Assembly: GCA_023313575.1 (NCBI GenBank)
Contig: JAJTTP010000002.1
Span: 1,612,001-1,676,000, forward strand
Reading direction: 5' to 3'
DNA length: 64,000 nt
Source: Eutypella sp. D-1
Lineage: Eukaryota; Ascomycota; Sordariomycetes; Xylariales; Diatrypaceae
The notes beneath the pieces were generated by a model. That model searched no databases, was not told the origin of the DNA, and saw nothing but the letters and a program-made list of their open reading frames with translations. This document shows, in pieces, positions 43,060-54,035 of the stretch. Position 1 is the stretch's first letter, and each line of letters starts with the position of its first letter. A program made the translations under genes and the position numbers.

Positions 43060-44959
43060 ACACGGCAAGGGGAAGAAAGAAAAAAAGAAAGAAAAAGAGG
43101 AAGAAAAGTATGCGGGAAGTGCGTTCTCGTGCATCGGAGCTGTGCGCTTGCGCACGCACGCCCGCATGCACGCAAGACCTCCCGTATGTACAATTGGCAT
43201 TAAGGGAGCATGCATAGTTATGTGTTGGACATGTTGGCGGCATTGTACGAAAGCTTGGGGCCACTGTACTATATATCCATGTCCATGCCTACCTACGACT
43301 GATGACGATCTACTCATGACAACCCATTATCTCTATCTATATACATGACATGCCCAGAGACCGATGGCATGACACTGCGTACCGCCCCTATTCCCCGTCC
43401 TCCATTTAAGGGGTCTCTCTATAGTAGTCTACGTACAGTGTCCGTCCAGGTTGTCAAGCGATGTTTCCAACACGAGCGATATTTTGCACACCAACGGAGC
43501 TTCGCCCGGTAGGAGGGATAGCCAACGCCTAGCAAGTCGTTGGTATCGCATCGCAACGAGACTTATCTACCATGCACACGCCATAACACAAGTACTCGGC
43601 ATCCTCCCAAGTAAAAGATGTGTGTTACGTTCTAAGTTCGGCGTTGGGAACATACTTATCATTCAGGAGGCAGGCGGGGGAGGGGGATGTCATAAGCTTC
43701 ACTTTCAATTGCGTCAAATACTTAGGTATTCCAAGATATCTATTAACCGTCTGCCGCAGCACCATCCGCCCCGCACGCATGAACGCGGACAGAGCAGGAC
43801 AGGGCCAAGATATCGTCGCGGAATGTAAGTATGCGTCTACCTACGAAGACACATAAAAAATAGAAAACAAATAAAATATACCAAAAATAAAAGAATCCCG
43901 GGGGGGTTGGGGGGGAGGATCTTTCGCCAGCGATCTGGGCGCCGCCATTGTTGTGCCCTAGATCGTTTCGAATGTTGCTACCATGAAAAATAAAATACAC
44001 AACATAATGAAGACCTGGAACTACGAGTGAGGTAACCTACGTAATTGCAGGACGGGTCTGCATCATAGGCAGCATTGAGGACGGAAAAGAGGCGGCAATC
44101 GGGCGTCACCGCTTCGACCGGCTGTCTCGGAATCTTAGTATTAAAAAAATAAAAAAAGGATAGGTAGACAACCGGCGTGATGGGGCAGATAAACCAACTA
44201 CCAACTACTCTAACTAGGCGTAAGAGAAGCGAAGCAGATAGGTAAACTCATGTCGATCGCAGCAAAGTCCCAAGACCGCCCAGGCCTGCCAAGAGATCGC
44301 CAAGACGGGTGACAGAAAGCTTAATTCGAGGCAAAGGGCCCGTGGACCTCCCCGGATTGCGACATCAACCCGATAAAATAGTTCGATACAAAACAACTCC
44401 CGTCGCGATGCCCGCGAATGCACATAAGTCTTCGCCTGGTCCGGACAGTTCTTGCACGGGCAGCACCTGTGGGGGAGTAAGAAATGCCTCATCTATCACC
44501 GTCATCGTATGGCATCCGATCTAGTTACCTATGTACATAGGTAATTAATTAGCTGTACCTAATAATACACGGGCCAGGAATCGGTGTTGACTGATGAGAT
44601 CCAAACACGCGTGCATGTATATAATGTTCATGAAGTTCAATTGATATCTATTCTTCAGCAGACCTCAAGTCGCATGACCCCGAAAACTCCAACGTCAATA
44701 ACACCCTCTCCAACCATCATCACTCCGCTTGTCAACCCCCAACAAAATTTTGGGCGCTGACACACGAATCCCCGCCCACAAAAGCGCTTACATCCGGTAG
44801 TAGGCCAAGTGATGGTGCGGTCCGGTCCGGTTATGAGGGGTATAACACGGTTTTGCAAGTGTCGAAGTGTGTCAAACTCCACGGCCCAACCAAACGTTAC
44901 CTAGCCATCATCTTTAAATCGTAAGCGTCGGAGAAAAGGCAAGTAAGTGATCATGCTAG
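43060..44959. other. Intergenic, no gene seen
   Basis: About 1.9 kb between convergent genes. A 20-bp perfect palindrome lies at 44525-44544. ORFs are short and unsupported. Confidence 0.5.
44525..44544. repeat. 20-bp perfect palindrome with TACCTA ends
   Basis: TTACCTATGTACATAGGTAA is identical to its own reverse complement. It is the longest example of the TACCTA/TAGGTA family that recurs in the spacers. Confidence 0.85.
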
Positions 44960-45246
44960 CTAGCAGCAGCCCTCCTCGCAAGCACAGAGGCCACAGCAGA
45001 TTTCGCATCCGGCTTCCTCGCCGCCGCGGAGCGTCATCTCGGGCTGGGGTTCCGTGGCCTAAGGTAGTGCGTAGCGCGCGAGGCATGTTCAGTCAGTCAT
45101 TTCAGTCCTATCTATGTGCTTTCCCCACGGTATGTATCTCGTCGTGTTAGGTAGGTGGGTGTACTCACAGGCTGCTGGGTAACGACGCCGTCGGTGGCGG
45201 TCATCTCCATGGGAGCTTGCTGCTGAGGTTCCTGGGTGGCGGGCAT
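44960..45246 (-). CDS. Small cysteine-rich protein, 58 aa, two exons
   Basis: Minus-strand exons 45246-45169 and 45058-44960 with a 110-nt phase-0 intron (GTGAGT to CTTAG); 58 residues. Exon 1 gives MPATQEPQQQAPMEMTATDG; exon 2 gives EMTLRGGEEAG and ends with CEICCGLCACEEGCC, seven Cys in fifteen residues before the stop. The N-terminal part is Gln/Pro/Thr-rich with no signal peptide, so it is not a typical secreted effector. The layout (polar N-terminus plus a CC-rich C-terminus) resembles short Cys-rich tail proteins that sit at membranes through their Cys-rich end. Metal binding or lipidation is possible but not shown. The clean splice sites and the dense Cys codons make it convincing despite its size. 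Confidence 0.7.
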
Positions 45247-47115
45247 GATGGCGAGCTTGGGTAATGTCTAAAACAAATTCCACGTCGCGTTTACGCTTTT
45301 AACGATAGACTTAGGGGGTATCTGGGTGCTCTTCTAAGGAACGAAAGAGGAGATGCTTTAAGATGGATGGATGAGAAGAAAAAAAACAAGGAATGGGACT
45401 TCTCATGGGGGGCAGCCAACGGCCCTTTTATCTGGCCGAAGTACCTCAACACATAACACATCATCGTATCGACCAATGCCTGCCTCCCTGCCTGTTCATC
45501 AAAGGAGTGAGTGGACGTATCACCCCCCCGGTCCCTCCCCCAATCTCCATATCTCACTGGCAAAACGCTAGCATTTCCTTGTTCCTAGTCCATCCTAGCA
45601 AAGTCCTAGGGCGGAGCAGAGCAGACGAAATAAAAGGCGTGCTACTGCAAGCCACAATGCTTAAAAAAGGATGTTAGGCCATGCCGTGCCATGGCTACAG
45701 GTCCCCGTCTCTCCATGTGAGTCGTCGATCGCCCGGGGGGAGGGGCGCGAAAGGCGCTTACGCAAGCAGAGGACGCAGCCCAAACTCGCGTGGTCGTCGA
45801 CAGGTGGATCCATCCCCGGCTCAAAGATGCCGTATCTAAATACTTAGCAATTCTAGCTCCCTACGTAGCGCAGGGGGGAGGGGACACGGCACCGGTACGA
45901 GGCCTCCAGCTAGGCAGCTGTGCTATCCAGCCAGCCTCTTTTTTAAAAAAAAATTAGAAGAAAATGGTTAACTAGTACACGTACCAGCGTCTTAACCTAA
46001 AGCGATACGTTTTAGGTTTCCCGCTCGTGAAGCTCACTACCTATGTTGAACGTGTATCTGGCTATTGGTTATACGTAGAACTCGTAGTGTGGAAGCCCCA
46101 CTCGGCATTTCACTCCCTGATTATGGGGCTCGCTGTGGCAATGGTATATCGCTGTTGTTCACGGCCAGATCCGTTCCGTCGGAAATAGCCCGGGTTTGGG
46201 ACGTCAAGGGCCTTCTGGGCCGCGACAGAAGTAGTCGCAGTGTCTCCCAGCATCAAGTCGATTAAGTAACTAATTAAATATTAAGACGTCGACTCGAACC
46301 TCATTAATGCATGGTGTTTTCACGATTCACATATCGAAACACATCACCTGAAGATGAGCAGCATACACTAGTGTAATATTTTCACGAACGTCGTCGGACA
46401 CATGAAAATTACCATTCAGGCATACTTCGGATACGGAAAGCTTGGCTCAAGAATACCGCATAATTCGTATAAATAGAACCAGCCCAACTGGACTCCCCCT
46501 TGATAGTCCACTCGCCATCATAGTCCATGCTAGACCCAGGATTTCGTTCTCGAGATATATATCCCACGAATCTCTCCGTATCATCAGCCGCGCTGACCCG
46601 GTCGGGTAAGGGTCAATCTCAAAAGGGGGTTTCGAAAAATCGGCTTCCCGAATTCTGACAACTGTGTAGTGCGTCTATAGTGACTATATCGAAAATCTCG
46701 TGGAGACATCTAGTAGTATTCGTTGAAGTATCCCTTAGGCGTCAGGACGCCCGTATGGTCGTGGCCTATGTCACTCCCCATGAAAACATCATGGATATGA
46801 AAGTTTCCACGAATCGCAGATCTCGGTTCAGAATTTTTGTGTCTGAGGTCATTTCCGTATCGCTTAATACGTATTTTTCAACCCCTTAGTTGAAAGAGGT
46901 GTTCAGAATGGATCATGCCGTGTGAGATGGCCACGGATACAGTGCAGCTGTAGTATTGGGCAGTGCCGAAGACTACAGAGGTGTTGATGGCGACGTGAAG
47001 TTCTTTGGCTTGTCCTCGCCCAACGAATTTGACTGGGCTTTCATCTCCAACCCTGTTGATGTTCTTAGGTTCCCTGGAAGCTAACACATGTGTAGAATGG
47101 GGTGGACTGCGTTGC
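45247..47115. other. Intergenic, no gene seen
   Basis: About 1.9 kb. Holds the promoter of the Cys-rich gene and an 8-bp hairpin AACCTAAA/TTTAGGTT near 45994-46018. No convincing ORF. Confidence 0.5.
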
Positions 47116-48384
47116 TTAGATCTCTGCCAGAACCCCAACTCGGTCATCAAAATGCTCCATGTCAGGATATCCAGGACTTTGCGGTTCTGTTAACAGAGAA
47201 TAACTCGACTGGTTCGCGAGCGCTTTCAATGCGAGCTGCACTCCGGAGGGAGTGCCGTGGTATCGAACGCTCTTTACTCGGGTTTTGTTTTGGTAGGAGT
47301 TCAATGCAAACTCAAATTGTCCTCCGCACTCTGACAAAACATCCTGCCTCATCCGAAGGGGACAAAAGAATGCCTTGAAGGGTCTCTTCACCACGATGGT
47401 TTGAAGGAATGGAAATTCTTCTCCCCTGAGGAGGCCGAAAAGGGCACTCCAGTCTTCATTCACGATTTTAACAGCGCAGAGCCGCATAGCTATCAAGCTG
47501 TCCTTAAAACGGAGAATGGCGCCAGCAAGTGCTTCTGGCGTTACATCCATTAGTATACCTAATGAGAGATCTGTGGGGGTTGGGAGTGATGGGGATTGAG
47601 CTAGTCGGCGGAGAAATAAGTCAGCGCTCAATGAAAGTCCGGATCGCAAAAAGAGGGTGTGAAGTCTAGGCGCTCTTGTAATAAGATCCAATGTTAGGTC
47701 TGTTATTACATCTTCGATAGGCCAAAGGATTTTAAGATGCCGTATATATGACCATGAGGCTTGAAAGGAAGGGGAGTTAAGAGTAGTATGCAATAACGGA
47801 TCCAATCTTGGGAATATCAGACGGCGTATAAACAAAATATTGAAACTTTCAATACGGGGGACTTTTTGACGGGCTAGGAGTGAGCACATCAGAATAAGAA
47901 CATCGACTGCGGTAAGCTTGAGGGTATCTGGGCTGCTGGAGCGACCCAATGTGTCGGCGACAGATATTTCAGTGCACCGTGTGAAACGTAGCAAGAGATC
48001 CTGTATGCCTCGTATAAATGGCGAGTCAAGGTCTAGGGAACCTGATTCTGTACGTTGCCAGGAGTTTCCTTCTCCGTAAGCCTTAGTTAAATGGTCGTGT
48101 GGATGGAGATCAAAAGGCTTGATCACGGGTGGTCTTCCACATTTGCCCACGCGGATATGGCGTACACTTTCCCGTAAGAATTCATGATGTGCGATGTTCT
48201 CGAGTCTCAGAAGACTGCGCGGTGTGAAATCTATTTTCAAGGTCCGAAAGCAGGTTCTGACGAACAGGTTGTCCGTAGCACTCCGCAGATGGCGACATAC
48301 GAGTCGCAGGGCGAGAAGATCTAATGTGTCATCGAGGCAGGCTGCAATATGCTCTGAAAGCTCGACGCTAAGTTGGTCGAGCAT
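47116..48384 (-). CDS. F-box domain protein
   Basis: Single-exon ORF of 422 residues. The N-terminus MLDQLSVELSEHIAACL, followed by LLALRLVCRHLRSATDNLFVRTCFRTLKI, fits an F-box, the Skp1-binding motif of SCF ubiquitin ligases. The rest alternates helices and Leu-rich strands (SYIRHLKILWP, LDLITRAPRLHTLFLRSGLSL) like the irregular leucine-rich arrangement common in fungal F-box proteins. It has no other domain. The target is unknown; such proteins are numerous and fast evolving in filamentous fungi. Upstream spacer is AT-rich. Confidence 0.72.
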   Translation of the reverse strand: MLDQLSVELSEHIAACLDDTLDLLALRLVCRHLRSATDNLFVRTCFRTLKIDFTPRSLLRLENIAHHEFLRESVRHIRVGKCGRPPVIKPFDLHPHDHLTKAYGEGNSWQRTESGSLDLDSPFIRGIQDLLLRFTRCTEISVADTLGRSSSPDTLKLTAVDVLILMCSLLARQKVPRIESFNILFIRRLIFPRLDPLLHTTLNSPSFQASWSYIRHLKILWPIEDVITDLTLDLITRAPRLHTLFLRSGLSLSADLFLRRLAQSPSLPTPTDLSLGILMDVTPEALAGAILRFKDSLIAMRLCAVKIVNEDWSALFGLLRGEEFPFLQTIVVKRPFKAFFCPLRMRQDVLSECGGQFEFALNSYQNKTRVKSVRYHGTPSGVQLALKALANQSSYSLLTEPQSPGYPDMEHFDDRVGVLAEI

Positions 48385-49825
48385 TCTGGCCGATAGTCAA
48401 GCGAAGTGGATCGAAAGAATATGAAAATAGGGTCATTTGTTTTCATGGTAGACGATACTTAGGTCAGGGTAGCAAAAGGATGTGTTCTCGCAGGTAGAGA
48501 TTCAAGACCAGATTTAGTGACGAAACTTACCTACACTAGGTACCTCCTAAGGTACTTACTGAAAATAGCGTGCAAGCCGTGGAATCGCCAAGTAGAACGA
48601 GACACCACTAGCCACACCAATACTTTCTACAGAAGTAGACGGAAGCCACCCAGCTAGGTACTTAAGTAACTATGCCTTGTGTTTGCCCCTATTTTCAACT
48701 GGAGGCATAAGGCCACAATCTAACGAACGGGAAAGTTGATCCGGCAAGTTGAACTGCTCCTAGAATTGAATCCAAAGCCTTTTTTTACCTAGTATGGAGT
48801 TTGGATTGGTGTTAACTATACGTTGTCTGTGTTTGTCAAGGTATATTTAAGGCGGGGTCGATGAGAAAGCGCCCAGGCCCCCACAGAACAGGTATGAAGT
48901 CAAACCAAAGCCGTCCGAGCATAAAGAGGCTTAGAGGGCCTACTGGTGAGAGGTTTAATGATATCTATGGTTAATATCTCGGGTCCACTAGAACTGTCCA
49001 TCTCGGCCTCCCTTCGCGACTGGGTCTGCATCCCAGTCTTCAGTCAAATTGAGGTGCGGACACTGCTACTGAATAGGACAGGCGACGAGGCACAGAATGT
49101 GACGAGGCCTTTTTTTCTTTTTTTGAGCACATCGAAAAAGCGAAATGGATCAGCCTTGATATTGCTACATAAATGTCCCATATTGACCAGAGAGCGAAGT
49201 ATATGAAACACTTAAAGGCATTTCTACCAGATCTGTAGGTGTCAACTTATATAAAGCCTGTGTGGCGATGAGAAACGATGGGTAGGTAGTGGCGATGTGT
49301 AGCTGTGGCGAGTGAAACGACGAGATCACATTGTTTGAGGCTGCTTCTATCACGGGTAGCATTCTGTGTAATTTGATCCAAAAGCCACTGGGTCTTCCAT
49401 TACCGTACCGCCCCGTAGAATATCCAGTCCTTCCTTCCTCGTAAGGGCTTCGGCGAGTATTCTGAGTTCAAAGGTATCGACAGAGAGAGGAGACATGTCC
49501 AACCACCTGCCAACTATAAGGAGTCCTCGAAGTTGACACCAAAAAGACATGTGCTCATCTCTCCTTCGGTACGAAGTTTACCACGAACTTCTGACTACCC
49601 CGGAGGTGCTGAGACATCCCTGCGTCATGGGCTTAGGGATCCCTTTCAATCTCCTGTTCCACTCTGTCGGATGTGACGTAGGGGGCTCTACCTAGACCGC
49701 CGAAGGGCTCGTGACTATCCGTATATCTGAATTGCTGAGTAGTTTATCCTTGTTTCTCTCTCCGCAAAGAGGCTCTCACATAAGGCCTTGATGAGATCCC
49801 TTTGGCCGCGACAGGGACATCGCGG
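48385..49825. other. Intergenic, possible weak relic
   Basis: About 1.4 kb. A minus-strand frame at 49550-49350 (containing LSVDTFELRILAEALTRKEG) looks protein-like but has no start context or partner exon that I recognise. Confidence 0.45.
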
Positions 49826-50827
49826 TTACAAATATGGACGAATAACTTCCTGCGTATGATCCCAAATCTTATCTTGCGCCTTCTCTCGGAGCAAAGAAAT
49901 CACCTTCTGATTCGGAGTGCAGTCGCACTTATAGTTGACGAGGAACAGTCCGTTGGCTGGCTCCCCCCGCGAATTTATGCCTGGCTTTCCTTTCCACGGT
50001 ACACCGCGACCGCCAAAAGCAGCGCTGGTACTCTGGAACAAATGTCTCTGTCCAGAAGTCTCGTCGCGAATCGCGATTAGGCGGATAAATGGGTCAAGGA
50101 TAAACCTGACGAACCAGGTCCAAATTGACTTCGAATTCGGATCCGAACTCCTTTTTACGTTCCCTGTGTTGACCCACCCGGGCCACGAATGGATGAACGT
50201 AACATCGGGGTTGTCGCTGGCCAGCTTGTCCAAAGTCGCCGTGTTCATAGCTCCGTATTGAATCTGAGCCTTCATGCCGCTAAAGCTACCGGGTTTCTTC
50301 AGGTCCAGGTCATCCAAATTGATGGTGGCCCGCTCCAGCCCACCGGCCAGAACGTTGACAACCCTGGGAGCTTCTGCCGCGCTTAGGAGGGGGAGAAGAT
50401 GTATAATGGACAGCATGCGTGAGTAGTACTCCAGGCTCTGGGCGATTTCTATTCCCTCAGCAGTCTCCTTGCGAGGGCCAAATGGTGCGTAGCCAGTGGT
50501 GAGGAAGAGTAAGTCGACGCGTGACTCCCGACTCTTGATGACCTCGCATACCCTCTTAGTCTCTGATAGGAGCGCAACCTCGGCTTCGATCCAATTGAAT
50601 TCCACCTTGGGGTTGAAGGCGTGTAACTCTTGCATGAAGAGATTCATGCGCTCTGCAGAACTCTTGCGCCCGACCAAGTAGATTCTCGTACTGGCGCCGG
50701 TGTCGGCCAAGGCTCTGACCGTGAACTTTCCGATGCCAGATGTGGCGCCGATGAAGACGGCGACGCGCGGGGCCGTTGCATCGTTGATAAGCGCGTTGGA
50801 GGCTTTTATTTCCTTGTCAGACACCAT
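49826..50827 (-). CDS. Short-chain dehydrogenase/reductase-like protein
   Basis: Single-exon ORF of 333 residues. VAVFIGATSGIGKFTVRAL is the glycine-rich dinucleotide-binding motif, VDLLFLTTGYAPF corresponds to the NNAG region and FIHSWPGWVNTG to the PG motif after the active site. The active-site tyrosine appears to be in QYGAMNTATL, where the usual YxxxK lysine is Asn, as seen in a subgroup of fungal SDR-like proteins. The extended N-terminus and large C-terminal part make it longer than the usual 250 residues. No partner metabolic genes are adjacent, so the reaction cannot be inferred. Probably cytosolic. Confidence 0.82.
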   Translation of the reverse strand: MVSDKEIKASNALINDATAPRVAVFIGATSGIGKFTVRALADTGASTRIYLVGRKSSAERMNLFMQELHAFNPKVEFNWIEAEVALLSETKRVCEVIKSRESRVDLLFLTTGYAPFGPRKETAEGIEIAQSLEYYSRMLSIIHLLPLLSAAEAPRVVNVLAGGLERATINLDDLDLKKPGSFSGMKAQIQYGAMNTATLDKLASDNPDVTFIHSWPGWVNTGNVKRSSDPNSKSIWTWFVRFILDPFIRLIAIRDETSGQRHLFQSTSAAFGGRGVPWKGKPGINSRGEPANGLFLVNYKCDCTPNQKVISLLREKAQDKIWDHTQEVIRPYL

Positions 50828-51892
50828 TATAGATGCTTATCGCTATGAGTCAAGAAGGATTTCATTCGGGAATATAGATATCAGGCTTGGGAAAGATTCC
50901 AGGAACGCATAAGAGAACACGCCCATCACAGCATCGACTTGTTATAGGACCGGAAACATCTTTGTTTTGATCACATGTGAAATCGGAAAAAGCCCCGCAA
51001 CGCTGTCAGCTTTTAGGCTCCCAGGTAGCGACGCCATCCTCGCGTCCAGCATGTGATCTCAAGTCCACCCGCTTACTATTTATGCCTGCAGAATACTATC
51101 CCATTTTTCGCCAAGCGGTTTCATCCCCTGTATTTGCATGAGGAGAGCGTCGAAGATGGATCGCTCTAACTGGTCATGAAAGCCGACTGCTATTCTGCTA
51201 AACTGTATTAGCAGTTGAGCTTGTGAGCCCAATTGAATATTACGAACATTTCTTTTAGTCTCGATTGCTTTTATAAGGTTCTATAAAATAGAGGGCAGGA
51301 GAAAAGAGTAGTACCAATTTGTATTGAGCGGCTTTAATTTGCCCCTATGACTCTTTTCAGAGATCATTCACGCAGTGCAAGGGTTGACTTCAGGATTTCT
51401 CATACCTGCCCAAGCAGGTGCTTGCTTCAAGTGACTGCATAAGTACTCAAGTGTTTGCAAGGTGCGTGGTGCTCATTGACCGACGTGTCTAAAGCCGATC
51501 AGCAAGCTCTCCGTCACACAACGTCCGCGCCACCACGCGAAGTTTTCGGTCTTTTAGGGCCATGCAACGTCAAGTGCGGATAGAAAGCGATACTATCAAA
51601 AGACGTCAGATTTCTCGAAAAAATCATTTCTATCTATGCAGAAAACCGCCAATACGATGGGTATCATAACGCGCTCCCAAATGTAGTCATAGGCAAGACC
51701 ATGCACGTGACTAGCCCGCCTCTTCTCATCCCAAGAACCGAGATGACGGAGGAGCAGCAGCCATAACCTCATTAGATCCAACTCAGATAGAAGCATCGCC
51801 CTCCGCGGCGGTACATCTAGGCGTTTTCCCTGGTTCTTGTATTAAGCCTTGGATATCATGGAAACCCCCTCGCCGGCTCTTTCGTCGCAGAG
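50828..51892. other. Intergenic, no gene seen
   Basis: About 1.1 kb between two minus-strand genes; no supported ORF or repeat. Confidence 0.5.
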
Positions 51893-52834
51893 TTACCCGT
51901 GGACCCGGCTATCGAGCTCGTACGAGCCCGGCTGGGTCTGGCCGTAGTTCTGGGCCGGGGCGGCGGAATAGGCCGGTGCCGGAGCCGGCGCCGGGGATAC
52001 GCCGTAAGCCGACTGGTGTTTGTACTCGGGGACGGGGACGGGGTCCGGAGCCTGGTAGTAGCGGTCGGCGGCGGGGTCGCCGTATGCGCCGCCGTAGCCC
52101 GTTTCCACGGCCATCGCCGGGTTCACCGCTGGTGCGTAGTTGCCGCCGCGCAGCGTGCCGCGACGCTTACGGTGCACGAGAATCGCGCCGTACACGAGCT
52201 GCGTGATCGATGTGATACTGTAGGAGTGGGTTAATATATGGGCTGTTTGTCTTCTTTCCCCCCTCATCTTTCGAATAATTTATGACGAAAGCTCGATGCA
52301 GCAAGGAGAGGGGGAAGGGAGGCGATGAAGAGAACATACGCAAGGATGGCGGTCAGGATGATCGCCAGCGCCGCGAGCGCAATCAGGTTCAGGATGAGCA
52401 TGATGACCCAGATGAACGACTTAATGCAGGCGAAGGCCAGATACAGGGCCGGCTGCATGCGCTTCTTCGAGATGAGAACTATTTCCACAATATCGAAGAT
52501 TATCGTCACACCGGTGATGGCGATCTGGATGCCAGCGGAGGTACTACAAGATTGTGTCCTATTGTCAGCTTTTCGGCGTTCCCAGATTCGTACAGATGGT
52601 GTTCAAATGCGCTGTTGCGCCATTCACTTGGCCACCCATTCGCCATGACGCTTTCTGGCGGGCGGGGTGTTGTTATGGGACTACGTACGCATATAAACTG
52701 TCGAGGTCCCATTTGGCGGTCGCCGCTATCACCCAGGCGGACGCGCCCAGTAGGATCAGACAGACGATGAATTGCAACACCCACGCCGTGATATTGACCG
52801 ATTTTCGGTACGGGTAGTCGAAAATTGCGGCCAT
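51893..52834 (-). CDS. MARVEL-like four-helix membrane protein
   Basis: Three exons on the minus strand: 52834-52689, 52543-52340 and 52217-51893; introns of 145 and 122 nt; 224 residues, in frame throughout. Four hydrophobic segments are visible: ITAWVLQFIVCLILLGASAW, GIQIAITGVTIIFDIVEIVL, PALYLAFACIKSFIWVIMLI with LIALAALAIILTAIL, and SITSITQLVYGAILV. The cytoplasmic tail is short and basic at first (HRKRRG), then Pro/Tyr/Gly-rich with repeated YG and APA. This is the layout of MARVEL-domain proteins, which act in plasma-membrane domains and vesicle traffic. The first exon is too short to stand out on its own; splicing recovers MAAIFDYPYRKSVN as the N-terminus. Confidence 0.78.
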
Positions 52835-54035
52835 GCTGGGCTAATCTTTTTCTGTGCTTCGTTTCTCTCTTCGTGCGGGCGGTAGGCGGACTGCTCTTGC
52901 TGTCGTCGCTTTGGTCTTGGCCGATTATTTGGGTAGCGCCTCCGACCAAGTCAGTCGCGTCGGTGCTTCACAAGTAAAGAGATGCACGCGGTTTCCTAAA
53001 TTTCTGCTTGCCACGCCTAAGTGAGTGAGGAGAGCAATGAGCAGCGAAAAAAAAAAATAACCGGCAACAAAGAGAGGAACAGAATTCTCCGCGAAGAAAT
53101 AAGGGAGCGAAGCAGTGCGCGCCACTTTCCCTCGGCTGGCTCATATCCGCCTAACGAATCCCGCAGGAGTGGACTAACCCACGAAGGAGGGGCTGGGTAA
53201 CCAGGGCACGGCGAGAACCTATCACAAAATTCTAAATCCAGATTCTTCTGGCTGTCTGGATCCTCTCCTCCAGAAGACGATGGCTCAGCTGGGTGGATCC
53301 GGGGTCCTTGGCAGCGGCCTGCCGTGTCGATATCCCGGGATCTTACACCCGCCGTCTGTGAACCCTAGCAACTTAGTGATTACTTGCCCAGCTGAGAGGT
53401 CTACCTAATTAACATTACCGGTCCGCCAGCGACACGTTTGCGTCTTGCACGTAAGACAGCTGCCACCTGTATATCTCCATAGCCACATGTTTGAGACATG
53501 GTATCACAGTACGTTATGGGACCTACTACCAGCTTCCCAGACAGATCATCTCACCTCCCCGATACGTGTCAAAAGATAGGTTGGCCGGGTTGCTAGGTGA
53601 ACAGGTCGGGAAAAGAACCCAGCTCGGCAGATCCTAACTACCCTGTAGTGAACATAATCTTCAAAATTAGCGCTCTTGGCAGCGGTGTAATCACAGAAAT
53701 TGCCAACTAGCTAACCATAAGCGCGTCCAATTGGGGATCCAGCTCGCCTAGAGAGATCGGCCTAGCAGGCGAAGCTAGATAGGGCTTGCCTATATAGGTA
53801 ATCAATCTAATCATACAAGTAATGCCTCTCGCACTGCCTCGCACGTACAAGGTGAGCCTCGTCCCTCCGCCACGACATTGCATGGCATACAGTTATTTTT
53901 ACGTCGCCGCTGCTACTTAGCCGCCGAAGTCGAGCTTCTCGGCAATGGCTTCGCGAGAGTGGTGATAATAGAATTCGCCCGGCTATACCCCACGAGACAA
54001 GGGCCTTATCTAGTCACTTCGTCAGGCTCTCATGC
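52835..54035. other. Intergenic, no gene seen
   Basis: About 1.2 kb between two minus-strand genes. Nothing recognised apart from a short poly-A run at 53046. Confidence 0.5.
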
